Below are positions 33,949 through 42,914 of a DNA stretch of 64,000 nucleotides, one piece after another. The notes below the pieces were generated by a model. That model was not told the origin of the DNA. It saw nothing but the letters and a program-made list of their open reading frames with translations, and ran no database searches. Within the stretch, counting starts at the first letter, position 1, and the number at the start of each line of letters is the position of its first letter. A program made the translations under genes and the position numbers. The DNA is from an uncultured Lachnospiraceae bacterium (GTDB taxonomy: Bacteria > Bacillota > Clostridia > Lachnospirales > Lachnospiraceae), in NCBI GenBank assembly GCA_902761585.1, contig CACWKX010000007.1, positions 16,375-80,374 on the forward strand, written 5' to 3'.

Positions 33949-34698
33949 TCAGCCCTTATGGAGCCTTGCTTCCTGCGGGCTGTCCTCCTCCCCTGCGTTC
34001 AGCCCGCCGAAACGGCGGGTTCTCTGCTGATAAACTTCCACTGCCTTCTCCAGATCCTTTTTGGAAAAGTCCGGCCATGGAACATCGGTAAAGTAAAGCT
34101 CCGCATAGGCCAGCTGCCACAGCAGATAGTTGCTCAGCCGCTGCTCCCCCGCTGTCCGGATCAGAAGGTCCGGATCCGGAATATCGGCCGTATCGAGCAT
34201 CGCTGAAAATGACTCCTCCGTAATCTCGTCCAGAGAGTGGATGGAGCCATCCCGGTATGCCTGCGCCGTACGGCGCACAGCCCGGACGATCTCATCCCTG
34301 CTGCCATAGTTGAGGGCCAGCTGGAAATTCAGCCCCGTGTTGTTTTTGGATGACTCGACCAGCTCCCTCAGGCTTGCCTGAAGCTGTGCGTCAAGCGCCG
34401 TGGGATCCCCGATCACCCGGCATCTCATGTTGTTTTCCCTTGCCTGACGGATGCAGGTCCGTGTGTAGCTGTGAAACAGCTTCATCAGGGACGTGACCTC
34501 CTCCGGATTCCGCCTCCAGTTCTCCGTGGAGAACAGGTAGACAGTCAGATACTGAATTCCCATGTCATCTGCCGCGCGGCAGATGGTCTCGACATTCGCC
34601 GCTCCGCGGACATGTCCGTAATTTCTTGGCATTCTTCTGGACTTTGCCCAGCGCCCGTTTCCATCGAGGATGATTGCTACATGACGCGGTACATCCAT
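33949..34698 (-). CDS. uppS: Undecaprenyl (isoprenyl) diphosphate synthase
   Basis: cis-prenyltransferase that builds the C55 lipid carrier for peptidoglycan and surface glycans. 249 aa from the ATG at 34698, which has GGGGAGG upstream; the open frame to 34839 runs into a tandem repeat and is rejected. IILDGNGRWA holds the catalytic Asp (D12), and the C-terminal DLLIRTAGEQRLSNYLLW holds the IPP site. The RTSGE of most members is RTAGE here. The GT2/YfhO genes nearby depend on its product. Confidence 0.97.
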   Translation of the reverse strand: MDVPRHVAIILDGNGRWAKSRRMPRNYGHVRGAANVETICRAADDMGIQYLTVYLFSTENWRRNPEEVTSLMKLFHSYTRTCIRQARENNMRCRVIGDPTALDAQLQASLRELVESSKNNTGLNFQLALNYGSRDEIVRAVRRTAQAYRDGSIHSLDEITEESFSAMLDTADIPDPDLLIRTAGEQRLSNYLLWQLAYAELYFTDVPWPDFSKKDLEKAVEVYQQRTRRFGGLNAGEEDSPQEARLHKG

Positions 34699-34817
34699 GC
34701 TGATTCCTCCCCTGCATCCGATGTCAGAACCATACTCAGGCAGTCCCGGCATCCATTCAGCTGCCTGAACGGTGATCTTCTCCGCACCCTTTCCTGACAG
34801 CTCCTCCAGTCCGCAGT

Positions 34818-34958
34818 CAGTCCACGCGGCCCTGCGCAACTCAGTCTGTGCGGCCCTGTGCAGTCAGTCCATGCGGCCCCGCGCAGTCAGTCCGTGCGGT
34901 TCTGCGCAAGTCAGACCGTGCGGTCCTGCGCAAGTCAGGCCGTGCAGTCCTGCACGGT
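34818..34958. repeat. Six tandem 23/24-bp repeats between frr and uppS
   Basis: Units begin at 34818, 34842, 34865, 34888, 34912 and 34936, consensus CAGTCCGTGCGGTCCTGCGC plus AAGT or AGT. Some can fold (CCGTGCA/TGCACGG in the last unit). The array starts at the frr stop codon and ends about 120 bp before uppS. Confidence 0.85.
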
Positions 34959-35506
34959 CAGACGGTCATGACTTCCTTCGTCTTTGCCTCGATCGCCTTG
35001 TCGATCTCCTTGATCTTCTTGTCTGTCTCTTTCTGAAGATCATCCTGCAGATCCGCCAGCTCATCCTCCGAGATCTCATCCTTCAGCTTCTTGAAAGCCT
35101 TGTCGGCGTCCCTGCGGATGTTTCGGATGGCAACCTTCGCCGCCTCGCCCTTTTTCTTGACCTCCTTGGAAAGCTCTTTTCTTCTCTCCTCTGTCAGCTC
35201 CGGGAAGATCAGACGGATCACCTTTCCATCCGTCGTCGGGTTGATTCCGATATCGGACATGTTGATAGCCTTGATGATGGCCTTCACCATCGACGGTTCC
35301 CAGGGTGCGATCTGAAGAATCCGTGCCTCCGGCACCGTGATATTTCCCACCTGGGAAACCGGAACCTCAGAACCATAGTACTCGACACGGACACGGCTCA
35401 GAACGGCCGGATTCGCGCGTCCGGCACGCACGGTCTTGAAATCCTCCTCCATTGACTCATAGGTCTTTCTCATCTTCTCTGCGAAAGGCTGTATTCTGCT
35501 GTCCAT
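34958..35506 (-). CDS. frr: Ribosome recycling factor
   Basis: Splits post-termination ribosomes with EF-G. 182 aa from the ATG at 35506 (AAGGAGG 8 bp upstream), the normal RRF length. RAGRANPAVLSRVRVEYYG, ITVPEARILQIAPWE and INPTTDGKVIRL are family motifs. The stop codon lies in the last unit of the tandem repeat array. It is downstream of pyrH, as is common in Firmicutes. Confidence 0.98.
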   Translation of the reverse strand: MDSRIQPFAEKMRKTYESMEEDFKTVRAGRANPAVLSRVRVEYYGSEVPVSQVGNITVPEARILQIAPWEPSMVKAIIKAINMSDIGINPTTDGKVIRLIFPELTEERRKELSKEVKKKGEAAKVAIRNIRRDADKAFKKLKDEISEDELADLQDDLQKETDKKIKEIDKAIEAKTKEVMTV

Positions 35507-35551
35507 ACCTGTTTCCTCCTTCATGCAGCGCCCCTGAAGCGCTCATATTCT

Positions 35552-35627
35552 GCTGCAGGAGTCTTCGACTCCCTCTGGCTACCCAAACGATCCTTCTTCA
35601 GCCCCAGGAGTTTCCCGCTCCTGCAGC
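35552..35627. repeat. Inverted repeat in the pyrH-frr spacer
   Basis: Perfect 10-bp arms GCTGCAGGAG (35552-35561) and CTCCTGCAGC (35618-35627), with smaller hairpins GGAGT/ACTCC and CAGGAG/CTCCTG inside. The pyrH-frr mRNA spacer can therefore form a branched structure. Confidence 0.55.
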
Positions 35628-35655
35628 CTCCTTCTTTTGCCCCAACGCTTTTTTT

Positions 35656-36351
35656 TCAGACTGTGACACAGGTCCCGTCGGACTGCCCTCTGGCCGCCTT
35701 CAGGATGCTGCCCTCCTCATTCAGCCCGAACACCAGCATCGGCATATGGTTCTCCCTTGCCAGAATCGAGGCCGTCATATCCACGACGCCCAGGTCCTTT
35801 CTGATCACCTCATCGATCGAAATTTCCCGATACTTTTTCGCATTCGGATTCTTCTTCGGGTCGGAGTCATAAACCCCGTCAACCGACTTCGCCAGCAGAA
35901 TCATGTCCGCCTCGATCTCGATTGCGCGCAGCAGCGTCCCCGTATCTGTCGAGAAGTACGGATGTCCGATTCCGCCTGCAAAGAAGACAATCTCTCCCTT
36001 CTCCAGCGCCGACACGGCAGCATCCTTCGAAAACAGCTCCGTGAATGCACCGACCTGGAAGGGTGTCATCACATGCGTCTGAAGCCCCTCAGACCGGAAA
36101 ATTTCCGATACGTAAAGACAGTTCATGACCGTTGCCAGCATGCCGATCTCATCCGCCTTCGTCCGGTCCATATGCTCGCTGGATCTTCCTCTCCAGAAGT
36201 TTCCGCCGCCGGTCACAATTCCGATCTGAATGCCCTCGTCATGCAGGGTTTTCACCTGCCTGGCGATGCCTGCGACTGTCTCCTCGTCAAACCCTGTTTT
36301 TCTGCTGCCGGCGAGTGCCTCCCCGCTCAGCTTTAAAAGTACCCGTTTCAT
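35656..36351 (-). CDS. pyrH: Uridylate kinase
   Basis: UMP to UDP kinase, 231 aa, amino-acid-kinase fold. N-terminal KRVLLKLSGEALAG and GIVTGGGNFWRGR are signatures, as are MDRTKADEIGMLATVMN and the ATP site KSVDGVYDSDPKKNPNAKKY. It begins the pyrH-frr-uppS-cdsA-dxr-rseP block, classic in Clostridia. Confidence 0.98.
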   Translation of the reverse strand: MKRVLLKLSGEALAGSRKTGFDEETVAGIARQVKTLHDEGIQIGIVTGGGNFWRGRSSEHMDRTKADEIGMLATVMNCLYVSEIFRSEGLQTHVMTPFQVGAFTELFSKDAAVSALEKGEIVFFAGGIGHPYFSTDTGTLLRAIEIEADMILLAKSVDGVYDSDPKKNPNAKKYREISIDEVIRKDLGVVDMTASILARENHMPMLVFGLNEEGSILKAARGQSDGTCVTV

Positions 36352-36452
36352 GTTCTTGCCTCCGACTTTTGCTTATTAGCACAAGTTTACCATAGAGACA
36401 GCTCTGATGTCATCCATTCATCGGCCGCCCACATTTTCATCTGAGCGGGGCT

Positions 36453-37739
36453 CTACACCTCGCAGACAATCATCCGGAGCTTCCCGTTCTTGTCCGGCGG
36501 AATCACCTTCATCCATTCAAACTCAAACCGGAACGGTTTCTTGAAGATCTGGTTCAGATTCGTCTCAAGGTACGTCTCAAGCTCCTTCTCCGTCATCCTG
36601 GCCTTCTCGTCCCGGACGATCTGTACATGGATCAGGTCGTAGCTTTTCTGGATGAACCGGATCTGAAGGATATCCGCACAGTGTGCGATGACCGGAGTCA
36701 CCTCAAAGAAACTGGTCACCCGGCCATCCTCGTAGCGGAAATAATCATTCAGCCGGCCCTCGACCTCTGTGATGAAATGAACGCCCCCTTTTACCTTCAT
36801 GACCGCCCGGTCTCCGACCTCGTAGTTGATCAGCGGCAGATCGGTCTTGTACAGCGGTGTGATGACAACCCTTCCCCGCTGGCAGAGCTTTCCCGCATCG
36901 TCCACCACGTTCACGACAAACGAATCGTTGTGAACCACGTAGTAGTCCTTGTCAGGCAGCCGGATCATCGCCGCACCTGTCTCCGCTGTCCCGTAGGAAT
37001 CGATGATCCCCGGGCCCAGCACTTCCCTGAACAGCTTCCGGTCATTCTCCGTCACCTTCTCCGAGATCGCGTCATAGAACCTCGGATGCCAGACCTTCTT
37101 CCCCGTCCGGTGCGCGTACAGAACAAAGCGCATCATTTCCGTCTTGTTCATGTACAGCCAGTCCGGTCTGTACGCATTGATGGCATCTATGATCTCCTGC
37201 TCAGAGGCGTACTGATTGACAAACCTGTGTCTGAAGACACCAAACCGCTGAAGAAATGTATCTCTCCCGCCTGCATTCTCATCGTGGGCATTGATCCGGC
37301 TCATCGTCTTGCCGGTCAGCGGGTTGTAGCCCGCCACCAGCATGACCCGGTACCAGTTTGCCTTCATGTAGGCCTTCTCCCTGGGTGAAAACAGAACCGA
37401 GACCGGCTTCCCGGTCGATCCGGAGGTTGTATCACAGATCCAGTCCTTGTACTGCGGCTGATCCTTCAGGCCGCCCATCCACGTTCTGAGCTCATCCTTC
37501 GTCAGAACCGGAAGCTTCGTCAGATCGTCCCCGGTCCGGATATCCTCTGGACTGACTCCTGCCCGGTCAAACCGTTCCTTATAAAACGGGATCTCATATG
37601 CCCGTCTTGCAAGCGCCTGCACCCGCTCGTTCTGAAGCTTCATCACATGGGTGAAGTCCTTCGGTATCCGATGCGCCATCTTCGGCAGATCGGAGAACAG
37701 GTACAGGTTCATCCATTTCTTCTCTCCTGCTGCGTCCAT
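36453..37739 (-). CDS. CapK/PaaK-like adenylate-forming ligase
   Basis: 428-aa ANL-type enzyme of the phenylacetate-CoA ligase/CapK branch. ATP loop TTSGSTGKPV at 104-113, SYGTAETGAA near 250, YEVGDRAVM, and the C-terminal lid with PDKNGKLRM. Members next to glycan genes activate an acid (amino acid or acyl group) for transfer to a polysaccharide. The start at 37739 overlaps the ATP-grasp stop by one base (TGATG) with AGGGG upstream; ATG 37712 is possible. Last gene of a GT2/ATP-grasp/ligase operon. No CoA-specific feature can be claimed. Confidence 0.85.
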   Translation of the reverse strand: MDAAGEKKWMNLYLFSDLPKMAHRIPKDFTHVMKLQNERVQALARRAYEIPFYKERFDRAGVSPEDIRTGDDLTKLPVLTKDELRTWMGGLKDQPQYKDWICDTTSGSTGKPVSVLFSPREKAYMKANWYRVMLVAGYNPLTGKTMSRINAHDENAGGRDTFLQRFGVFRHRFVNQYASEQEIIDAINAYRPDWLYMNKTEMMRFVLYAHRTGKKVWHPRFYDAISEKVTENDRKLFREVLGPGIIDSYGTAETGAAMIRLPDKDYYVVHNDSFVVNVVDDAGKLCQRGRVVITPLYKTDLPLINYEVGDRAVMKVKGGVHFITEVEGRLNDYFRYEDGRVTSFFEVTPVIAHCADILQIRFIQKSYDLIHVQIVRDEKARMTEKELETYLETNLNQIFKKPFRFEFEWMKVIPPDKNGKLRMIVCEV

Positions 37740-38917
37740 CAGCTGACCCCTATCTCAATATGCTCCAGCGCCTTGTCAAGCGCGGCTGTCGCCTCCGCGA
37801 GCGTGCCGCCCTTCGTGATCACATGACCGATGCGGTTCGGACCGACATGGAATTTTTTCACCGTATCGCCGACCGTATAGTCAAACTTGACCTCGACGAT
37901 CTTCTCGCTGTCCTTCGGGTTCCGGTTTGCCAGCGAGAAGATCGTGCCGTCCCGGTCGCTCATCAGAAGCTTGGACGCGTTCGGAACCGCCTTGTCTGTC
38001 GGGAAATCCGGCTTCTGTCCCAGCGCAACCTGGATGATCTTCCGGTAATAATCATAGCCATAGTAGATGGAGACAAGTTCTGCCAGACAGGTCGCGCCCG
38101 ATCTTCCCCCGATCTCCAGAACATACGTCTTGCCGTCCCTCATGATGAAGTCACAATTCACTGCACAATTGTCGAGCTTCATCGCGCGGATCGCCTTCTC
38201 CGTCGTCTCGATGCAGTCCCGCTCGCCTTCCTCGGAAAGCGCATAGGGTGCGAAATGTCCGGCCGGCACCCCCGTGCTCCCCAGGAAGATATAATCACCG
38301 TGCGGAAGAACAAACTGTACCTTCCCGTCCATCACAAAGGCCTGGGCGCCAAACTCCCGGCCAGTGATGAACTCCTCCACGATGTAGTAATCCTTTCTTG
38401 TGAAGGACTGCGCATTCAGGATTGCCGCCTGCAGCCTGTCCGGGCTGTCGACTCTTGTGATCCCGCGGCTTCCGGAGGAATCCACGATCTTCACAATCAG
38501 CGGATATTCCAGCCCTCTGATTTTCTCATTGACGTCCTCGTTGAAATAGACCTTGCGGTACTTTGCCGTCCGGACGCCATTTGCCTCATAGGCCTGCTTC
38601 ATCAGAACCTTGTCGCAGGCAATCTTCGCCGCCTCGTAGGAGATGCCCGAAAGTCCCATGGCATCGTTGACACGTCCGATTGTCATCACGGCAACATCGG
38701 TTCCGGCCGTGCAGATCCCGTCGATCTGCCGCTCCTGTGCCGCCTTCAGGACTGCCTCGGAGTCGACCGTGTTGATGTGGAGCACTTCGTCGGCATATCC
38801 GAATCCCGGATAATTCCCCGGAATAGAGACGGCAATCGTGTAGATCCCCATCTCCCTGGCTGCCTTGATCAGCGGAACCTGATAGATTCCCGCGCCCATA
38901 ACCATCAGCTTTTTCAC
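37739..38917 (-). CDS. ATP-grasp ligase in the GT2 operon
   Basis: 392-aa ATP-grasp enzyme: KKLMVMGAGIYQVPLIKAAR, K143 in IVKIVDSSGSRGI, EEFITGREFGAQAF, and YVLEIGGRSGATC. The C-terminal domain is shared with the protein at 24216, and the two look alike throughout. GTG start overlapping the GT2 stop by 4 bp (GTGA). It is sandwiched between a GT2 transferase and an acyl-adenylate ligase, both translationally coupled, so all three probably act on one product. Amide bond formation on a lipid-linked sugar is an inference. Confidence 0.87.
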   Translation of the reverse strand: MKKLMVMGAGIYQVPLIKAAREMGIYTIAVSIPGNYPGFGYADEVLHINTVDSEAVLKAAQERQIDGICTAGTDVAVMTIGRVNDAMGLSGISYEAAKIACDKVLMKQAYEANGVRTAKYRKVYFNEDVNEKIRGLEYPLIVKIVDSSGSRGITRVDSPDRLQAAILNAQSFTRKDYYIVEEFITGREFGAQAFVMDGKVQFVLPHGDYIFLGSTGVPAGHFAPYALSEEGERDCIETTEKAIRAMKLDNCAVNCDFIMRDGKTYVLEIGGRSGATCLAELVSIYYGYDYYRKIIQVALGQKPDFPTDKAVPNASKLLMSDRDGTIFSLANRNPKDSEKIVEVKFDYTVGDTVKKFHVGPNRIGHVITKGGTLAEATAALDKALEHIEIGVS

Positions 38918-39927
38918 TCTGTCTCACGCTCCTTTCTCCAATCCACACCCTTTTTCAGCTCAAACTGCTGTCCGTCTTCATTGACCAGATAAGGCCTCTT
39001 CCCCTGCTCATCAATCTGCCGGACAACATACTGCGGATTGTTGCACAAGCCAAGGAAGATACGGCCGATATACTCGCCGATCAGCCCCATAAACATCAGA
39101 ATCAGTCCGGAAAAGAAGAAGATCGAAACCATAATCGATGGCCAGCCGATTGCCGTCACCGGCCTGACCAGTTTCCGGACAATCACGGCAATGATGCCGA
39201 CCAGCCCCACTGCTGCAAAGATATTTCCAAGCACCGTCGCCATCCGGAGCGGTACGATTGAAAACCCGATGATATTGCTCCAGAGCTGCACAAGTTTCCT
39301 GAAGGTATAGCCTGACTGCCCCTCCCGCCTCCGGAAATGCTCGACCGGAATGCAGCTGATGTTCCGCGTCACTCTCAGAAATACCCCCTGAAGGTGCGTG
39401 TACGCACTCCTGTACTGCACCGCATAGTCCCTGACAAACCGGCGGATAATCCAGAATGAGCTGGTCTTCATATTTTTAGGCTTGTCCAGAAGAACGCGTG
39501 TCGTCCACTGATTGAAACGGCTTCCCCAGTTGCGGAATTTGGAATGCTGCTTGTGCGGGTAATAGCCGTACACAATGTCATATCCCTTGTTGATCTCTGC
39601 CAGGAGCTTTGGCAGCTGCGTCGGACTGGTCTGTCCGTCGTCATCCATGGATATGATATAATCGCCCGAGGCATAATTCAGCCCGGCCATGGTCGCGTTG
39701 TGCTGTCCGGCGTTCTTGGCAAGCTCCACCACCCTGACATTGTCATAATCCTGCACCAGTCCGCGAAGTGCGCGCACCGTCGCCCCGCCATCCGGGCTGC
39801 AGTCGTCCACCAGGACAAACTCCAGCTCTCCGGCCTTCATCTTTTCAAACTGCTCCATCGTCTCCTCGACAACCTTCCGGATCGTCCTGGACGATTTGTA
39901 GCAGGGAATCACAACTGTATATAACAT
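38914..39927 (-). CDS. Polyprenyl-phosphate GT2 glycosyltransferase (GtrB/CsbB-like)
   Basis: 337 aa. GT-A domain with YTVVIPCYKSSRTIRKVVEE and SMDDDGQTSP (D95-D97), then two C-terminal TM helices (~225-300). Paralogue of the GT2 at 23251. It likely attaches a sugar to undecaprenyl phosphate, supplying the donor for YfhO-type transferases such as the two encoded just upstream. The start is ATG 39927, with AGAGG upstream. Confidence 0.9.
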   Translation of the reverse strand: MLYTVVIPCYKSSRTIRKVVEETMEQFEKMKAGELEFVLVDDCSPDGGATVRALRGLVQDYDNVRVVELAKNAGQHNATMAGLNYASGDYIISMDDDGQTSPTQLPKLLAEINKGYDIVYGYYPHKQHSKFRNWGSRFNQWTTRVLLDKPKNMKTSSFWIIRRFVRDYAVQYRSAYTHLQGVFLRVTRNISCIPVEHFRRREGQSGYTFRKLVQLWSNIIGFSIVPLRMATVLGNIFAAVGLVGIIAVIVRKLVRPVTAIGWPSIMVSIFFFSGLILMFMGLIGEYIGRIFLGLCNNPQYVVRQIDEQGKRPYLVNEDGQQFELKKGVDWRKERETE

Positions 39928-39973
39928 GAAAAAACCTCTATATCCGGCTGAAAACCAGCCTGAAGTCTACCAG

Positions 39974-39998
39974 ATTATACCACATGTGTACGATCGTT
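39974..39998 (-). promoter_or_regulatory. Possible extended -10 promoter for the GT2/ATP-grasp/ligase operon
   Basis: Minus strand TGGTATAAT (TATAAT at 39974-39979); the TAA in it is the stop codon of the upstream yfhO gene. The -35 region (GGAACG) is poor. A small GGCTG/CAGCC hairpin follows before the GT2 start. Confidence 0.45.
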
Positions 39999-42893
39999 CC
40001 CAGCTTTGCGAAGACGCCTTCTCCTGGCCGACAGCGCGAAGGCAGCGGCAAACAGCACCAGCCCTGCGGATGAGCACAGAATGCCCGCCCGAAGTCCGGG
40101 CGAATGGTAGACAAGACGGATCTGCGAAGTTCCCTCCTCAAGGCGCACGCCCAGATAGCACAGATCTGCCCGTTCCGGGCGCTTCTGTACTCCGTTTACC
40201 TCGATGGTCCAGCCGCTGCTGTATGGAATCTGGAAGATCATATAGCGCGGGCTGTCCAGGCTGATCTCCCCGCTGACCGAGTCGCCGTCAAATGTCACAT
40301 GCTGCAGACTGACCTCGCTGAGCCTTTTAACCTTCTCCTCATAGTCTGCCATCGGAAGGTACAAGAGTTCACTTTTCTCCAGCGATACACAAATCCCCTC
40401 TGGAAGAAGAAGCTGCAGAGTCCCTGTTCCGTCCCCGGACGCCGTTCCCAGATTCACAATGTACGCGTCATTCCCCCGGGTGTAGGCACTGTTTGCAGCC
40501 GACAGCAGGATCCCATTGCTGATGCTGTCCGCCTTCACATACGCAGCTGCGGAAAGACTGCGGCCTCCCAGAAGCCTGAGACCCTCAAGGCTTAGATAGC
40601 ACTCATACCCCGCCTTCTTCTCGTAGGAAACGGACAGACTTCCCCCCTTCTTTCCGGTCACAAGTGTGCTGCCCTTCCTGGTCACACCGTCCCCGGTCTC
40701 GAAGGAGATCTCCTCCCGGAGGACGGTGTCCTCCTCCTCTTTCCCATCCGTGATTCTAAGCCCGGCGTTCTGTGCCTGACCGGCCTCGTCTGCCTGCACG
40801 CTGACAGACACCCGCTCCTGCTTTGTTTCATCCGACCTGGCGCTGCTTCTCTTCTCCTGTACGGATTCAGCTGTCTTGCCGCTGTCTTCGGCCACTGCCG
40901 CCCGCAGCATGACAAGGTCCCTTGCTGCCGGGCTGAGGGCCTCATAGTCTTCCCTGGAGATCACAGTGTCCGTCGTAAACCCGAGCGGAAGCGGATACTG
41001 GTTCTCATAAAGCGTCAGCTTTCTGCGGGATCCAAGCGGCTGTTTTGCATAGCCATACGGCACGGAAGCCGCATTGTCCGCATCAACAGCAAAATAGCGG
41101 ACACCTGCCAGCGCTTCAAGCGCTGTCCTGCCGTCAAGCGACTGGATGTGCAGGATCGATGTTATTCCGGTGCTTCTCTGCTCAATCATGGCCTGAAGCT
41201 GGCTGGCATTGACAATGCTGTTGTAGATCTGCACGCCCGGCTGTCTCAGGACAAGAGAAGAATTGTCCTCCCAGTAAGCGCTCCGCACACTGTCCACCCG
41301 GTAGAATCCATCGGAAAACGCGGCGGCTCCATTCTCCCCTGTGTAAAGCGGCGTGTCCGTATAGACCGCATAGGAGGATTCCTCATACCGGCTGAACGCC
41401 GTCCCCTGCTCCTGATAATACGCCACAAGATTGCCGAATTTCGGTGAGAACGTCATCCATCCGGCCAGTGCGGCGGAGCCCGCCGTAAACAGCAGGACGA
41501 TCCGTTCGCCATGGCTGTGTCCGGCATGGCTGTATCCGGCATGGCTATATCCGTCATAGTCGTCTGTTTTCTTTTTCTTTTTTTCTGTCCTGCAGCTCAG
41601 GTACAGAAGAACGGCCGTGTAGAGCGTCAGCTCCGCCGCCGCTGCCAGATGAAAGACAGCCTCCCGCGTCATCCAGAACCAGGCTGCGCATCCCAGATCG
41701 AAGACAGCCGTCACAAGAAGGAGGAATCGTCTGTCGCGTCTTTGAAGCGCAGAGACTGAATCCGCTGTAAAGCTGACAGCGACCGCTGCTGCAAATGCAA
41801 TCAGGTACACCCACCGGTTGTTTTCATTGTTCATCGCTGCCAGCACATAGCCGGCGCCCGGAATGAGCAGACAGAAAAGAAGGACAATCAGGCCGGTGCG
41901 AATCTGGCGGAAGGATGATTTTCGTTTTGCCGACGAAAAAATCAGCGCAGCCGCCGGCATCAACGTCACCGCAAAGTTAAGGTGTGTTCCATTACCGGAA
42001 GCCTGATACGGGGTGATCAGGTTCAGGAACCACGCCAGGTATCTCCTTTTATCCTCATAGACAAGAAGGCTGTTGCGCTCCGCCTCATGAACAGCCCGGA
42101 GACTGGATTTGTAGCGCGCCAGCGCCGGGAACAGAAAGATGCCGGAGAGCGCCAGTCCCAGAAGATAGGCAAGAGACAGGCTGATCAGCAGCCGTCCGAA
42201 CTGTTTCAGCCGGTCTGTCCGGTAGAGGTCAAAGAAACGGATCAGCACATATCCAAGAAGGCCGAAGGAGCTGATGTACATAAAGTAATAGTTGCTGATG
42301 AAACCCAGCGCAACGCAGACTGTAAATAGGGCAAAGGATTTTTTTCGTTCCGGGTCCATCATCCGCTCCGCGCCAAGCAGCATCAGTGGGAAAAGAATCA
42401 TGTGCGAAAGATACGTCGGATGCACAATCCCAAGTCCGAAGGTAAAACCGCAGAACACATAGAGAAGTGCCCCTGAAAGCGCCGCCGTCCTGCTTTTCCG
42501 GAAATGAAACACGAATGCCGAGAAGCTGAGTCCTGCCAGAAAGCAGCGCAGAACCGTCAGGACACAATAAAGTGTCTCTGTCCCGGATGCCGGAACAAAG
42601 ATGGAAAGAAAATCCAGCGGATGAAACCGGACGACCGCATCGATGTCATCCCCCATCCCGATCGTATAGTCAAAGCGGTCCGGATGAAAGTCGCCGTGAA
42701 GAAAGCCTCCGGCCGTCTTTCTGAGCCATTCCCCCATATAACGAAGCTGGAGAATATACTGAGACTGTCCGTCCCCCTTCCCGATCAGGTTCTTCCTCTC
42801 CAGCAGAAAGGGAGAAAAGACAAGGAGAAAAATGATGGAAAACAGGGCTGTATAAATCAGCAGATATTTCCCATATTTTTTTCGATCACTCAT
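39975..42893 (-). CDS. YfhO-family membrane glycosyltransferase, copy 2
   Basis: 972-aa polytopic protein of the YfhO (GT-C) family. GDGQSQYILQLRYMG and the loop RFDYTIGMGDDIDAVVRFHP form the catalytic face, followed by ~12 helices, a large extracytoplasmic domain (~480-930) and a final helix. In B. subtilis, YfhO moves GlcNAc from C55-P to lipoteichoic acid with CsbB. A loop near residues 445-460 carries a His-rich repeat, YSHAGYSHAGHSH. It is 21 bp downstream of copy 1; a GT2 gene follows. Confidence 0.9.
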   Translation of the reverse strand: MSDRKKYGKYLLIYTALFSIIFLLVFSPFLLERKNLIGKGDGQSQYILQLRYMGEWLRKTAGGFLHGDFHPDRFDYTIGMGDDIDAVVRFHPLDFLSIFVPASGTETLYCVLTVLRCFLAGLSFSAFVFHFRKSRTAALSGALLYVFCGFTFGLGIVHPTYLSHMILFPLMLLGAERMMDPERKKSFALFTVCVALGFISNYYFMYISSFGLLGYVLIRFFDLYRTDRLKQFGRLLISLSLAYLLGLALSGIFLFPALARYKSSLRAVHEAERNSLLVYEDKRRYLAWFLNLITPYQASGNGTHLNFAVTLMPAAALIFSSAKRKSSFRQIRTGLIVLLFCLLIPGAGYVLAAMNNENNRWVYLIAFAAAVAVSFTADSVSALQRRDRRFLLLVTAVFDLGCAAWFWMTREAVFHLAAAAELTLYTAVLLYLSCRTEKKKKKTDDYDGYSHAGYSHAGHSHGERIVLLFTAGSAALAGWMTFSPKFGNLVAYYQEQGTAFSRYEESSYAVYTDTPLYTGENGAAAFSDGFYRVDSVRSAYWEDNSSLVLRQPGVQIYNSIVNASQLQAMIEQRSTGITSILHIQSLDGRTALEALAGVRYFAVDADNAASVPYGYAKQPLGSRRKLTLYENQYPLPLGFTTDTVISREDYEALSPAARDLVMLRAAVAEDSGKTAESVQEKRSSARSDETKQERVSVSVQADEAGQAQNAGLRITDGKEEEDTVLREEISFETGDGVTRKGSTLVTGKKGGSLSVSYEKKAGYECYLSLEGLRLLGGRSLSAAAYVKADSISNGILLSAANSAYTRGNDAYIVNLGTASGDGTGTLQLLLPEGICVSLEKSELLYLPMADYEEKVKRLSEVSLQHVTFDGDSVSGEISLDSPRYMIFQIPYSSGWTIEVNGVQKRPERADLCYLGVRLEEGTSQIRLVYHSPGLRAGILCSSAGLVLFAAAFALSARRRRLRKAGNDRTHVV

Positions 42894-42914
42894 AGGTCGG
42901 ACCTCATCTCTTTC

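Noticed and set aside
32997..34091. 364-codon plus-strand open frame opposite cdsA/uppS
   Set aside because: It covers two recognised minus-strand genes and a terminator; low-complexity polar translation.
34699..34839. N-terminal extension of UppS
   Set aside because: The extra 47 residues extend into the repeat array; a strong Shine-Dalgarno and the conserved N-terminus place the start at 34698.
34818..34958. CRISPR array
   Set aside because: The units are contiguous 23/24-bp tandem repeats without unique spacers, and no cas genes are present.
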